A DNA stretch of 64,000 nucleotides, from positions 558,001 through 622,000 of the forward strand of contig NZ_SOFG01000004.1 of assembly GCF_004402485.1 (NCBI RefSeq), given 5' to 3'. The DNA is from Cryobacterium algoricola (lineage in GTDB: Bacteria > Actinomycetota > Actinomycetes > Actinomycetales > Microbacteriaceae). Below the pieces are notes generated by a model. The model was given only the letters and a program-made list of their open reading frames with translations, did not search any database and was not told the origin of the DNA. Both the position numbers and the translations under genes were made by a program. Positions within the stretch are counted from its first letter, which is position 1. Every line of letters begins with the position of its first letter. Of the stretch, positions 53,249 through 62,205 are shown one piece after another.

Positions 53249-54342
53249 CACGGTGCGTTTGCCCGTGCGCCATCGAGCAGCAGGACTCCCAGCCTGGCCT
53301 CGTCGCGCTCGGCGTGGTGCTGTCGGATGTACAACTGCAGGTCGGCGACACGCTGCGCGTGGCGGCTGTCGAAGGCGAGGGGGGAGGGCCCCAGGGCATG
53401 CCCGGCCCGCTCGATCACGCTCTCTGCAGTGCCGGCGACGAGCCCTCGCACGCGGGCCGCACGCACGGCCCCGCGTGTTCCGGTCGCGGTCCCGTCGTCG
53501 ATCGACGTCGCGGCGGCCGCAAGTGCCTGCCCCGATGCCGTCAGCAGTATGTCGATCGCGCCGAGGTGAGCAAGACCGATCTGATCCGGCGTGCGCTCCT
53601 CTGCGTCCCGGTAGACGCGTCTGGCGACGCCGACGGCGCCGCCCCACCAGCAGGCCGCGACCCCGATCCCTCCCCACGCGAAGCCCGGCCGGTCGAGGTA
53701 CCAGCCGTCGACGCCGATCGGCTCCGCGGGAACGCCGCGAAAGTCCACCGGGCCACTCGGAAGCGCTGCGAGTCCCCTGGCCACCCAGGTGCCGTCCGAC
53801 ACCGTGATTCCCGGCACGCGCAGGTCGACAGCGAACAAGCGACGGGTGGTCTCCGAGGTATGCGCGGTGACGAGCGCGTGGCTGAGGGAGCCGGCGAGCG
53901 AGCACCAGGGCTTGACGCCGTCGAGCCGCCAGCCCGATTCGGTCTGGCGCGCCTCGAGGCGCGTGCCGCGTCCTTCGGCTGCGAACACGCCCCACGTTCG
54001 TCCGTCCCCGGATTCGACGTGGCTTCCAGCGCCGGAGTCGGCGGCCTGCTCGAGAATCGAAAGCGCGTCCAGGTGCGCCTCGACGACGCGGGCAGCGGTC
54101 AGGTCTGCTGCCGCGACCGTGGCGAGCGTGTCGAAGAGTCGCTCGGTTCTCCCGGAGCCGGGTCCCGCTCCGTCGAGCCGAACGCCGAGCGACACCGCCA
54201 GTCGCAGCGCCGACTGGCTGTTCCCGTTCACCTGAAAAGCGTTGTCGGCCACTGCCTGCAGGCACTCGTCACCCGCGTCCAGCACCGACCTGACCAGCCG
54301 AACCGGCCCGCTCGTGTTCTGGAAATTCGACTCGCTCACCAT
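53245..54342 (-). CDS. Acyl-CoA-dehydrogenase-like flavoprotein
   Basis: 365 residues. It has the acyl-CoA dehydrogenase fold: VKPWCSLAGSLSHALV in the middle beta domain and the C-terminal helical domain. The end that normally carries the YEGT-type catalytic Glu reads LQLYIRQHHAERDEARLG, so ordinary dehydrogenase chemistry is doubtful. Related flavoproteins of this fold (nitrososynthases, DszC-like) oxidise amines or rings. First gene of the operon with the PIG-L/methyltransferase and GT2 genes, all with four-base overlaps. Confidence 0.75.
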   Translation of the reverse strand: MVSESNFQNTSGPVRLVRSVLDAGDECLQAVADNAFQVNGNSQSALRLAVSLGVRLDGAGPGSGRTERLFDTLATVAAADLTAARVVEAHLDALSILEQAADSGAGSHVESGDGRTWGVFAAEGRGTRLEARQTESGWRLDGVKPWCSLAGSLSHALVTAHTSETTRRLFAVDLRVPGITVSDGTWVARGLAALPSGPVDFRGVPAEPIGVDGWYLDRPGFAWGGIGVAACWWGGAVGVARRVYRDAEERTPDQIGLAHLGAIDILLTASGQALAAAATSIDDGTATGTRGAVRAARVRGLVAGTAESVIERAGHALGPSPLAFDSRHAQRVADLQLYIRQHHAERDEARLGVLLLDGARANAPW

Positions 54343-54552
54343 CTCGCACCGAACCCATCCAAGGCCATCACCTGTCCCCCTTCCCGTAACCGTTGATGGT
54401 ACGGAACGGCTGGTCAGCTCCTCAGTCGCTCGCGTACCGGCAGCACAATATCAGGAACCGGGTAAACAAAAGAGCCCCTGACGAGGAACACGCCCTTCCT
54501 GACCCGCAGGAATGTCTCCGCCTGAACCACACCCATTTCGGGTGGGACGCGC

Positions 54553-55026
54553 TCACAGCCCCAGGGTCAGCAGATCCGCGGCCTGGGGCTCCCCTGCAGC
54601 ATCCGCGAATGCTTGCAGTGCGTGCTGAAGCGAGCTCTGTTGATCCGGCGTCATTGTCGACAGAATGGCGGAGATGTCCGCCCGGCGGTGTTCGGTGACG
54701 TCGTCTACGAGTCGCCGTCCACTCGCGGTGAGCTCGAGGAGAACCTCGCGCCGGCTGTCTGGGCTGGCCGCCCGCTCCACCCAGCCTCCGGCGACCATGC
54801 GATCGATGAAGCGGCTGAACGTCGAGGGGATGACCCCCATTCGCTCTGCCACAGTACCCATCCGGGTGGGGCCGGCCGAACTGAGCACGACCAGGACCCG
54901 GAACTGCGGCAGGGAAACTACATCCAGCGTGGCGACAACAGATCGGGCAACGACGCCGAGCAAGGCCCGGGAGGCTGCAAGGGTCGCATCAGCCGCTCGT
55001 GCGTCGGCTGCAGTGAGGACGTCCAT
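54553..55026 (-). CDS. MarR-family transcriptional regulator
   Basis: 157 residues. The winged helix is at about 40-105 (SLPQFRVLVVLSSAGPTRMGTVAERMGVIPSTFSRFIDRMVAGGWVERAASPDSRREVLLELT), flanked by dimerisation helices. It is divergent from a ClC chloride channel gene with an 83-bp gap holding the palindrome ACAATTGT, so it probably controls that gene and itself. A CACCC/GGGTG hairpin just past its stop may terminate it. Confidence 0.88.
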   Translation of the reverse strand: MDVLTAADARAADATLAASRALLGVVARSVVATLDVVSLPQFRVLVVLSSAGPTRMGTVAERMGVIPSTFSRFIDRMVAGGWVERAASPDSRREVLLELTASGRRLVDDVTEHRRADISAILSTMTPDQQSSLQHALQAFADAAGEPQAADLLTLGL

Positions 55027-55077
55027 CGGTCAAACCCCGTTCCAGGCAAGTGATACCGTGATTATTGCACACATACA

Positions 55078-55085
55078 ACAATTGT
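55078..55085. promoter_or_regulatory. Candidate MarR operator
   Basis: ACAATTGT, a perfect palindrome in an AT-rich stretch (55060-55100) between marR and the ClC gene, fits MarR site preference. Confidence 0.4.
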
Positions 55086-55109
55086 CTAAGTACACATTAC
55101 GGAGCCCTG

Positions 55110-56897
55110 ATGGCACAGCCCACTCTGAGCCTGCGGGGACGAATGGGGCCTCTGTCGTTAGAGCCCATGCGCACATGGTTCAACCGCATCCTCACCGGCT
55201 CCGCACGACTCACGTTCATGTCTGTCGTGGTCGGCGCGGGTGTCGGTTTCGGCGCAGTCGCGTTTCGTTGGCTGGTGGCCACCGCGACTCTGATCTTCAC
55301 GGGAACGGTCGACTACTCAGCCTCCGTCGGCCATCCGGCCAATCCCTGGGTTCCGTGGTTGGGGGGCGCATTCGTGATCGTCGCGCCGGCCATTGGCGGT
55401 CTCCTCTACGGCCCCTTGGTGAACAAATTCGCACCGGAAGCCCGGGGGCATGGCGTCCCAGAGGTCATGTACGCCATCACCAAACGGGGTGGCCGGATTC
55501 CCGGCAAGGTTGCGATCGTCAAGTCGCTCGCTTCGGCCATCACCATAGGTTCCGGTGGGTCGGTGGGGCGCGAGGGCCCTATCGTCCAGATCGGGTCTGC
55601 GTTGGGGTCCACATTGGGGCGGGCAGTCCGGCTGCCCGAGTCCCAGTTGAGGACCCTGGTCGCGTGCGGTGCTGCCGGCGCGATCGCGGCCACGTTCAAT
55701 GCTCCGATCGCGGGAGTCTTTTTCGCCCTCGAACTGCTGCTCAGGGATTTCGCCGCCCGTTCCTTCGGCGTGGTCGTCCTGGCCTCAGTGACCGCATCGA
55801 TCGTCGGCCGCTCGATCCTCGGCGATCACCCCTTCCTGAGCCTGCCGACGTTCACCATCGTCAACCCGTCGGAATTCACGCTCTTCGCCGTGCTCGGACT
55901 CGCCGCAGGCCTGACCGGAGTCGGGTTCACGAAGGTCCTGTACGCCGTGGAAGACCTCTGCGACTGGGCCTGGCGGGGCAAACCGGAGTGGCTGAGGCCG
56001 GTCGCCGGCGGGCTCGTGCTTGGCCTGGTGCTTTTTGCCCTGCCCCAGATGTACGGGGTCGGTTACCCGGTGCTCGAAAAGGGCGTCCAGGGCGGCTATG
56101 CACTCGGGTTCGTGGCGCTGCTTCTTGTCGGCAAGGTCCTGGCGACGAGCCTGACCATCGGCATCGGCGGTTCCGGTGGCGTCTTCGCGCCGTCCCTTTT
56201 CATCGGCGCGATGCTGGGTGCCGGATTCGGCGACGTCGCCGGCATGGTATTTCCCGTATTCGCTGGGCAAACCGGAACGTTCGCCTTGGTCGGCATGGGG
56301 GCGGTCTTCGCCGGAGCCACGCGCGCCCCGATCACGGCAGCCATTATCCTGTTCGAACTGACCGGGGAATATTCGATAATCCTTCCTTTGCTGCTCGCGA
56401 TCGTGATCGCGACGGGCGTGTCCCGATTGCTCAGCAGGGACACGATCTACACCCTCAAACTTCGTCGCCGCGGCGTGAGCGTCGATGGGGGTCCCGGCGG
56501 CATCCTGCTGCATTCCACGCTCGTGCGTGAAGTCATGACGGATGCTCCCGATCCGGTGAGTTCCCGGCTCACCCCTGCCGCAGGAGCGCGGATACTCATC
56601 GATTCAGGCAAACGCGCCCTGCCGGTTCTTCATAGCGACGGAACGTTCATCGGAATCGTGACCGTCGCCGCCATCTCTGACTCCCTGGGCAACGATGACG
56701 ACAGCAGCGCCATCACTCTCAGTGCCCTGATCGAGACGCCCCCGGCCGCGAGCCCCGATGACACCCTGGACAGCGTGCTGGATCGGGTGCTGGCGGCCAG
56801 TGAGAGCGATGGCCTGCCCGTCGTCGACTCGACCGGAATGCTCCGCGGCTGGCTCACACTCACTGCCGTCCTCCGCACGGTGACGGCCAGGCCCTGA
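55110..56897 (+). CDS. ClC-type chloride channel/antiporter with CBS pair
   Basis: 595 residues. About ten membrane helices hold the ClC filter motifs: RGHGVPEV (His at the position of the E. coli filter serine), GSVGREGPIVQIG (gating Glu kept) and GSGGVFAPSLFIG. A cytoplasmic tail with two CBS domains (about 480-595) may bind nucleotides. ATG at 55110 follows GGAG by seven bases; an earlier frame extension is unsupported. Divergent from marR. Confidence 0.9.
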   Translation: MAQPTLSLRGRMGPLSLEPMRTWFNRILTGSARLTFMSVVVGAGVGFGAVAFRWLVATATLIFTGTVDYSASVGHPANPWVPWLGGAFVIVAPAIGGLLYGPLVNKFAPEARGHGVPEVMYAITKRGGRIPGKVAIVKSLASAITIGSGGSVGREGPIVQIGSALGSTLGRAVRLPESQLRTLVACGAAGAIAATFNAPIAGVFFALELLLRDFAARSFGVVVLASVTASIVGRSILGDHPFLSLPTFTIVNPSEFTLFAVLGLAAGLTGVGFTKVLYAVEDLCDWAWRGKPEWLRPVAGGLVLGLVLFALPQMYGVGYPVLEKGVQGGYALGFVALLLVGKVLATSLTIGIGGSGGVFAPSLFIGAMLGAGFGDVAGMVFPVFAGQTGTFALVGMGAVFAGATRAPITAAIILFELTGEYSIILPLLLAIVIATGVSRLLSRDTIYTLKLRRRGVSVDGGPGGILLHSTLVREVMTDAPDPVSSRLTPAAGARILIDSGKRALPVLHSDGTFIGIVTVAAISDSLGNDDDSSAITLSALIETPPAASPDDTLDSVLDRVLAASESDGLPVVDSTGMLRGWLTLTAVLRTVTARP

Positions 56898-56923
56898 CAA
56901 TGCGGGTGACGATGCCCGAACGC

Positions 56924-56957
56924 ACGAACGGCCCGTGCCGGAGCACGGGCCGTTCGT
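56924..56957. terminator. Two-way terminator between the ClC and proX genes
   Basis: A perfect 15-bp stem (ACGAACGGCCCGTGC with its complement) and four-base loop lies 27 bp past the ClC stop and 13 bp past the proX stop. Confidence 0.85.
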
Positions 56958-56969
56958 CACAACAGTGGC

Positions 56970-57863
56970 TTACTTGGTGAGCGAGTCCACGTAGTCCTGG
57001 TTGTCCGCGATCCACTTCGTAACGATGGGGCCGTAGTCCTGGCCGTCATAGTCGACGAACATGGCGGTCTCGAGCGAGTACAGCTGATCGAGGTCCATCT
57101 TGTACCCGGCGAGCCACTTGGCTGCCTGCGGGAAGTCAGTGCCGAAGTCCTTCTTGCCGTAGGCGTGGATGGTCTCTACCGCTCCCAGGGTCCCCTCGGG
57201 GTCCTCGAGGTTCTTCAGATCGAAGGAGCCATACGCCCAGTGCGGCTCCCAGAGGGTGACGGCGATGTTCTCGCCTGACTTGGCGGCTGCGGTCAACTCG
57301 GTGAGCATCGCGGCCGTTGACGAGGTCTGGTAGTCCATTTTCTCCAGGCCGTAGGTCGGAATCGTCTTGTTCGTGACCGCCTCGGTCAGGCCGGCTCCCG
57401 GCTCGATTCCCACGATCTTGTTTCCGAACAGGTCCGCGTTCGCGGCCAGTTCGGCAATCGAGTTGATCGGAGCATCCGCATTCACGGCAATGGTGTTCTT
57501 GGCCTCGGTGTTCCACGCCGCCAGATCGGTGATCTTGTCGCCGTATTCCTTCAAATAGGAGGCGTGCGTGTTGGGCAGCCAGACGTCGAGGTTCAGGTCG
57601 TAGTCACCGGTGGACAGCCCGGCGTAGACCGGCGCGACGTCGGCGTATTCGAGCTTGACGTTGTAGCCCTTGTCGTCGAGGATGGCCTTCCATAACTCGG
57701 ACGCCGCCACACCCTCGTCCCAGCCGTTGAACACGGCGATCGTGAGGTCTTTGTTGTCGGAGTTGCCGTTGCCGACGGGCTTTGCCTCGGCTGCTGCGCA
57801 GCCCGTGAGGGCGAGGAGTCCGGCGGCTCCGAGGGCGATGATGCTGAGGGAACGGTGATTCAT
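56970..57863 (-). CDS. proX: Glycine betaine/proline-type substrate-binding lipoprotein
   Basis: 297 residues. The lipobox LLALTGCAAAE marks a lipid-anchored protein. The OpuAC fold (LTIAVFNGWDEGVAASELW to VTLWEPHWAYGSF) supplies aromatic residues of a betaine-type cage. It works with the permease and ATPase encoded upstream. ATG at 57863 follows AAGGAAG. A GGTCACC/GGTGAC hairpin lies in the 179-bp gap before it and may stabilise this part of the message. Confidence 0.9.
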   Translation of the reverse strand: MNHRSLSIIALGAAGLLALTGCAAAEAKPVGNGNSDNKDLTIAVFNGWDEGVAASELWKAILDDKGYNVKLEYADVAPVYAGLSTGDYDLNLDVWLPNTHASYLKEYGDKITDLAAWNTEAKNTIAVNADAPINSIAELAANADLFGNKIVGIEPGAGLTEAVTNKTIPTYGLEKMDYQTSSTAAMLTELTAAAKSGENIAVTLWEPHWAYGSFDLKNLEDPEGTLGAVETIHAYGKKDFGTDFPQAAKWLAGYKMDLDQLYSLETAMFVDYDGQDYGPIVTKWIADNQDYVDSLTK

Positions 57864-58042
57864 GTGTCTTCCTTTCTTGTCACCTGCTGTGGGTGACCGG
57901 GTAGACGGTTGCGTCCGCTGCCGAGGCAGCCGGACTGGACACGGGGACAGATATCTCCGTGAGGTTCTAGTGCGGGGCAGAACGAAACGATGTCCTGGCT
58001 TCCGTGGTGTCGGCGACGTGACGCCCGTTGCGAGGTCGTCGC

Positions 58043-58987
58043 TCAGACGCCGGCAAACTGGGGAGTCTTCATGTCGGCGTCGGCTTCACTGATCGCGCTC
58101 GCGGCGGCCACCGATGCCTGTCGACGGCGCTTGCGGCCGGCAAGAAGCTGACCGATCGGAGTGTGGCCCGTGCCCAGCGCCGCGGTGATGCGATCGAGGA
58201 AGATCGCGAGGATCACGACAGCGAGCCCCGCCTCAAATCCCAGCGACACGTCGATACGATTCAGAGCTGCGACGACCTGCTGTCCAAGACCGCCCGCACC
58301 GACCATTCCCGCGATGACGACCATCGACAGCGAGAGCATGATGACCTGGTTGACACCGGCCATGATGGTGGGCATCGCCAAGGGCAGCTGGATCTGGCGC
58401 AGTATCCTCGTGGGCGACGCACCGAATGCCTCGCCCGCCTCGACGACCTCACGATCTACACTGCGGATACCCAGCTCGGTCAGCCGGACGCCCGGAGCCA
58501 TCGCGAAGATGATCGTCGCCACGATGCCGGGAACCACTCCCACTCGGAAGAGGATCAGCGCGGGAATCAGATAGACGAAGGCCGGCATGGTCTGCATGAA
58601 GTCGAGAATCGGCCGGATGATCTTGGAAGCCAGATCGGACTTGGCGGCCAGGATTCCGAGGGGAATGCTGAAGACGATAGCCAGGACGCTCGCGACGAGG
58701 ATCAGGGCGAGCGAGTCCATCGCGTTCTCCCACTGGTCGACGCCGACGATGACCAGCAAGCCGACGAGGGTACCCACGGCGAACTTCCAACCGCGGATCA
58801 TCATCCCCAGGACCACGGCCACAATGATGATCACCCAGAATGGCGGAGCGGCGAGCACCAGATCGACGACATCGTAGGCTCCGCTGAAGATGGCCCGCAC
58901 GAAATCGAAGATAAAGCTGAGATTCTCGGTGATGAATTCGACAAAGGCTTTGGCCCAGCTGCCGAGCGGGATACGGAAGTCGTTCAC
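58043..58987 (-). CDS. proW: Osmoprotectant ABC transporter permease
   Basis: 314 residues, about six or seven helices. The ATPase-docking loop reads VEAGEAFGASPTRILRQIQLPLAMPTIMAGVNQ, as in ProW/OpuAB. Its ATG overlaps the proV stop (ATGA). The C-terminal basic tail (AGRKRRRQAS) is cytoplasmic. Confidence 0.9.
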   Translation of the reverse strand: MNDFRIPLGSWAKAFVEFITENLSFIFDFVRAIFSGAYDVVDLVLAAPPFWVIIIVAVVLGMMIRGWKFAVGTLVGLLVIVGVDQWENAMDSLALILVASVLAIVFSIPLGILAAKSDLASKIIRPILDFMQTMPAFVYLIPALILFRVGVVPGIVATIIFAMAPGVRLTELGIRSVDREVVEAGEAFGASPTRILRQIQLPLAMPTIMAGVNQVIMLSLSMVVIAGMVGAGGLGQQVVAALNRIDVSLGFEAGLAVVILAIFLDRITAALGTGHTPIGQLLAGRKRRRQASVAAASAISEADADMKTPQFAGV

Positions 58988-60336
58988 AGCGGCGCTCCTT
59001 CCGACGCGGTTTCGCGAAGGGTTTCGCTGATCACGCTCAACGAGATCGTGGACGGCGGTTCGGTGACCGGTAGCTCCCCCGTCGCGGTGGTGACATTCCC
59101 GAGAGCGGCAAGGAGGGTCACCCGAGGGATGACGCCGAGCAGCCTGTTGCGCTCGTCGACGACGGCAATCGGCAGGTCGCTCTCGACCGCGAGTTCGACA
59201 AGGTCCACCAACGCCGTGTCGGCAGAGACGGCCGTTGCCTCGTTGATGATGGCGCGCAGGTCGCTGTGTCCGGACTTGACCTGCTTGAGCACGTCGCGGT
59301 CGCGCACGACCCCTGCGAAGCTGAGGTCACGACGCAGCACGAACGTCGCAGAGGTCTGCAGGTCACGCATGGTGCGCAGGGCAGCCCGCGGGCCGGCCGT
59401 CACGGTGACAACAGACCGCACCGGCTCCATCACGCTGCCGGCGGTGAGCACCCTCGCCCGGTCGACATCCTGAACGAACTGGGCAACGTAATCGTTGGCC
59501 GGGTCTGTGAGTATCTCCTCCGGGGTGCCGATCTGCACGATGCGACCGTCGCGCATCACCGCGATCCGGTCCCCCAGGAACATGGCCTCGTTGAGGTCGT
59601 GGGTGATGAAGATGATGGTCTTGCCGAGCTCGGCCTGCAGCTCGATGAGCTGTTCCTGCATCTCGCGGCGGATCAGGGGGTCGAGGGCAGAGAACGCCTC
59701 GTCCATCAGGAGCACATCGGTGTCGGCGGCCAGAGCGCGTCCGAGGCCGACGCGCTGCTGCATCCCGCCGGAGAGTTCGGACGGCAGGTTGTCGGCCCAG
59801 CCGTCGAGGCCCACGAGGCGGATGATGGTGCGGGCCTTGGCAAGCCGTTCGTTGCGGGGCATGCCCTGCACTTCCAGACCGTACGCGACATTGTCGATGA
59901 CTGTGCGGTGCGGCAGCAGGGCGAAATGCTGGAAGACCATGGAGATGCTCTGGCGACGTACCTCACGCAGTTTGGCGGCCGGGATGCCCGTTATCCGAGT
60001 GTCGCCGACGGTCACGGTTCCGGAGGTCGCGTCCAGGAGGCCGTTGAGCATCCGGATCAGAGTGGACTTGCCCGAACCGGACAGGCCCATCACCACGAAG
60101 ATCTCGCCGCGCCGCACCTCGAAGGAGGCGTCGATCACGGCGGCTGTTCCGAGATGGGCAAGGTCTTCGCGGCTCGCGCCTGCTTCGAGTTTCTTGACGA
60201 TGTCATGTGGTCGACGACCGAATACCTTGTACAGGTGGTCGGCCTTGACGGCGATTTCAGGTGCTCGGGATGTCGAGGCTGTGCGCTCCGCCGAGGCGGC
60301 GGATTCCTGCGCGTATTCGGCAACGATCTGGGTCAC
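58984..60336 (-). CDS. proV: Osmoprotectant ABC transporter ATPase with CBS domains
   Basis: 450 residues. Walker A MGLSGSGKST, signature LSGGMQQRVGLGRALA and Walker B VLLMDEAFSALDP are clear. Two CBS domains at the C-terminus (about 310-430) are typical of ProV/OpuAA and may tune activity to ionic strength. GTG at 60336 has GGAG six bases ahead; an ATG 12 codons earlier is less supported. First gene of proVWX, preceded by a long leader with hairpins. Confidence 0.92.
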   Translation of the reverse strand: MTQIVAEYAQESAASAERTASTSRAPEIAVKADHLYKVFGRRPHDIVKKLEAGASREDLAHLGTAAVIDASFEVRRGEIFVVMGLSGSGKSTLIRMLNGLLDATSGTVTVGDTRITGIPAAKLREVRRQSISMVFQHFALLPHRTVIDNVAYGLEVQGMPRNERLAKARTIIRLVGLDGWADNLPSELSGGMQQRVGLGRALAADTDVLLMDEAFSALDPLIRREMQEQLIELQAELGKTIIFITHDLNEAMFLGDRIAVMRDGRIVQIGTPEEILTDPANDYVAQFVQDVDRARVLTAGSVMEPVRSVVTVTAGPRAALRTMRDLQTSATFVLRRDLSFAGVVRDRDVLKQVKSGHSDLRAIINEATAVSADTALVDLVELAVESDLPIAVVDERNRLLGVIPRVTLLAALGNVTTATGELPVTEPPSTISLSVISETLRETASEGAPL

Positions 60337-60457
60337 GGATTCTCCGGAGCACGACGACAAGATCGGCTTCACAGCCGACTGGACGGGGCTCGCTGTATCG
60401 GGCGGGTAGGCCTAGACCGGCCCTGACACCGTTAAGCGGCGTGAGCTGGAGCGACCA

Positions 60458-60514
60458 TGGGGTCACATCCGTCTGGCCCCACCATACGACCGCGGCCCTC
60501 CCAGTCTCGCTGGG
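60458..60514 (-). promoter_or_regulatory. Hairpins in the long proV leader
   Basis: CCCAG-CGAGA-CTGGG (60500-60514) and TGGGG with CCCCA (60458-60462 with 60477-60481) fold in a leader of about 215 nt that would begin near 60553 after TGTTAGGCT. No known riboswitch class was recognised. Confidence 0.35.
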
Positions 60515-60585
60515 GGCTGCGCGTTCGCGTCCTGATGAGGGTTCGTAAGAACGTTCAGCAGCCTAACACCCTTGAGCCGGATGCC

Positions 60586-61299
60586 TCAGATCACCAGGGT
60601 TTGTTCGACAAGACCTTGGGCCACTCGCGACAGCAGCAAGCGGTTAGTGCGGGCGTACGTCCGGAGCACGGTGAATGCCTCCTCCATCGAGATGCCGCGA
60701 GAGTGCGCAAGCACGCCTTTGGCCTGTTCGATCACCACCCGGGACGTCAATGCGTTGGTGAGCTGTTCGCGGACGGACATGCTTTCCCGGAGCGTGCGTT
60801 CCTGAAGGATTCCGATCGTCGCGACATCGGCCAGGGCCTGCGCGGCACGAACGTCCTGGGGCGGCAAGGCGCCGGGAACGCTGGACAGCAGGTTGAGTGC
60901 ACCGATTGTCGTCTCGCGCAACCGCAGCGGGATAGCGAAGACGGCGGCGAAACCCTGCTCGCGTGCACTGTCCCGAAAACGTTGCCACTCGGGCGGGCTG
61001 TCCTCGACGTCCGGCAGAGAAACGACAGAGCCGGTCGTGAAGGATTCCACGCAGGGGCCCGCCCGGGCGCTCAATTGCATGACCTCGACCAGCCTGCTCG
61101 CCTCACTTGTCGAGGCGATCACCTCCAGCTCACCGTCGGCGTCGGCCAGGAGAATTCCCGCCGCCGCGATGTCGAAAACATCCGCGCACCTTTCAACCAG
61201 TGTCTGCAAGAGATCGACCACGTCATAGTCGGCGACGAGGGTATCGGCGAGGGTCGCGAACGTGTCGATCAAGCGATCTTCTCGGGTGCTGTCAATCAT
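60586..61299 (-). CDS. GAF-ANTAR regulator
   Basis: 237 residues. The GAF domain (about 15-170) is a sensor fold; the C-terminal ANTAR three-helix domain (VVIEQAKGVLAHSRGISMEEAFTVLRTYARTNR) binds RNA hairpins and prevents termination. Its start overlaps the stop of another GAF-ANTAR gene by eight bases. Targets are unknown. No dual-hexaloop ANTAR site was found near proV. Confidence 0.88.
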   Translation of the reverse strand: MIDSTREDRLIDTFATLADTLVADYDVVDLLQTLVERCADVFDIAAAGILLADADGELEVIASTSEASRLVEVMQLSARAGPCVESFTTGSVVSLPDVEDSPPEWQRFRDSAREQGFAAVFAIPLRLRETTIGALNLLSSVPGALPPQDVRAAQALADVATIGILQERTLRESMSVREQLTNALTSRVVIEQAKGVLAHSRGISMEEAFTVLRTYARTNRLLLSRVAQGLVEQTLVI

Positions 61300-62023
61300 G
61301 AGACCCTTCGATCTGCTGTTCGTTCACGGCAAAGCTCAATCGCCGGTCGATGATCTCGCTTGAGATGTCGAGCATGGATCGTCCGGCGGCGAATGCATGG
61401 CCTTGGATCACAAGGAAGGCATCCGCTGCGGGGATGCCCAGTTGCGCCAGGACCATACCCGTTGCTTGATGGATTTCCCGGCGAGAGAATGCCCGCCGGG
61501 TGGCCGTGTCGGCCTCGCCCACGAGGTCGCTCTCGGACAGTCGGAGTGCTCGATTGAGAACCATCCGGCTGACCACGGTTGCGAGGATCTCGACGTGCTG
61601 GATGTCTTGCTCGCCGAGTCGATAGGGCTGATTCGTGTAGAGGTCGATCGCCCCGATGCGCAGCGGGCCCAGCATCAAGGGAAAGGCGAAGAGCGCACCG
61701 AAGTTTTCGGCGATGATTGCTTCCGAAAAGGCCGGCCACACGTGGTTGGGCCGTTCACGAATGTCCGGCTCCAGGACGGGCTTCGCGGTCTCCAGCGCGT
61801 CCCAGCACGGGCCCTCACCAAGATCGAATTGCAGTTCGTCGAGCCGGAATGATTGCGCGTCGCTCGCGGAAATTGTTTCAGCGGCGAGAATGTGGCCGAA
61901 CGTGGAGATGGACAGCCCATCGACGGGCAACAGAGCTAGGAGGGGCTCAAACAGGCGCGATTCGTGCCCCGTCAGAGCGTTCAACGAGTCCTCTGTCGCG
62001 GCTAATCGGTCAGGCATTGACAT
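61292..62023 (-). CDS. GAF-ANTAR regulator (second copy)
   Basis: 243 residues, same architecture as its neighbour but clearly diverged. A GAF fold (about 20-165) is followed by ANTAR (REIHQATGMVLAQLGIPAADAFLVIQG). ATG at 62023 has GAGGG close ahead. Two overlapping GAF-ANTAR genes suggest a hetero-pair or stepwise signalling. Confidence 0.87.
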   Translation of the reverse strand: MSMPDRLAATEDSLNALTGHESRLFEPLLALLPVDGLSISTFGHILAAETISASDAQSFRLDELQFDLGEGPCWDALETAKPVLEPDIRERPNHVWPAFSEAIIAENFGALFAFPLMLGPLRIGAIDLYTNQPYRLGEQDIQHVEILATVVSRMVLNRALRLSESDLVGEADTATRRAFSRREIHQATGMVLAQLGIPAADAFLVIQGHAFAAGRSMLDISSEIIDRRLSFAVNEQQIEGSHD

Positions 62024-62205
62024 CGCACCCTCGATTCCTGCTGCCTACCTGATTCACACGCCTCCGCTGCATATCCGCAAGGTACTCCATCGACGTCGGA
62101 ATAGCATCCATCGGTACAACCGGATTCGCATCGTCACGATCCCGATATCCGTTGGCTACCTCAGGGAGACAGACCGTTTGCGTTCGGGCACCCAATTCGG
62201 CATCG

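Noticed and set aside
60458..60514. ANTAR-type RNA target before proV
   Set aside because: The stems have five-base or long loops, not paired hexaloops with the A1/G4 pattern.
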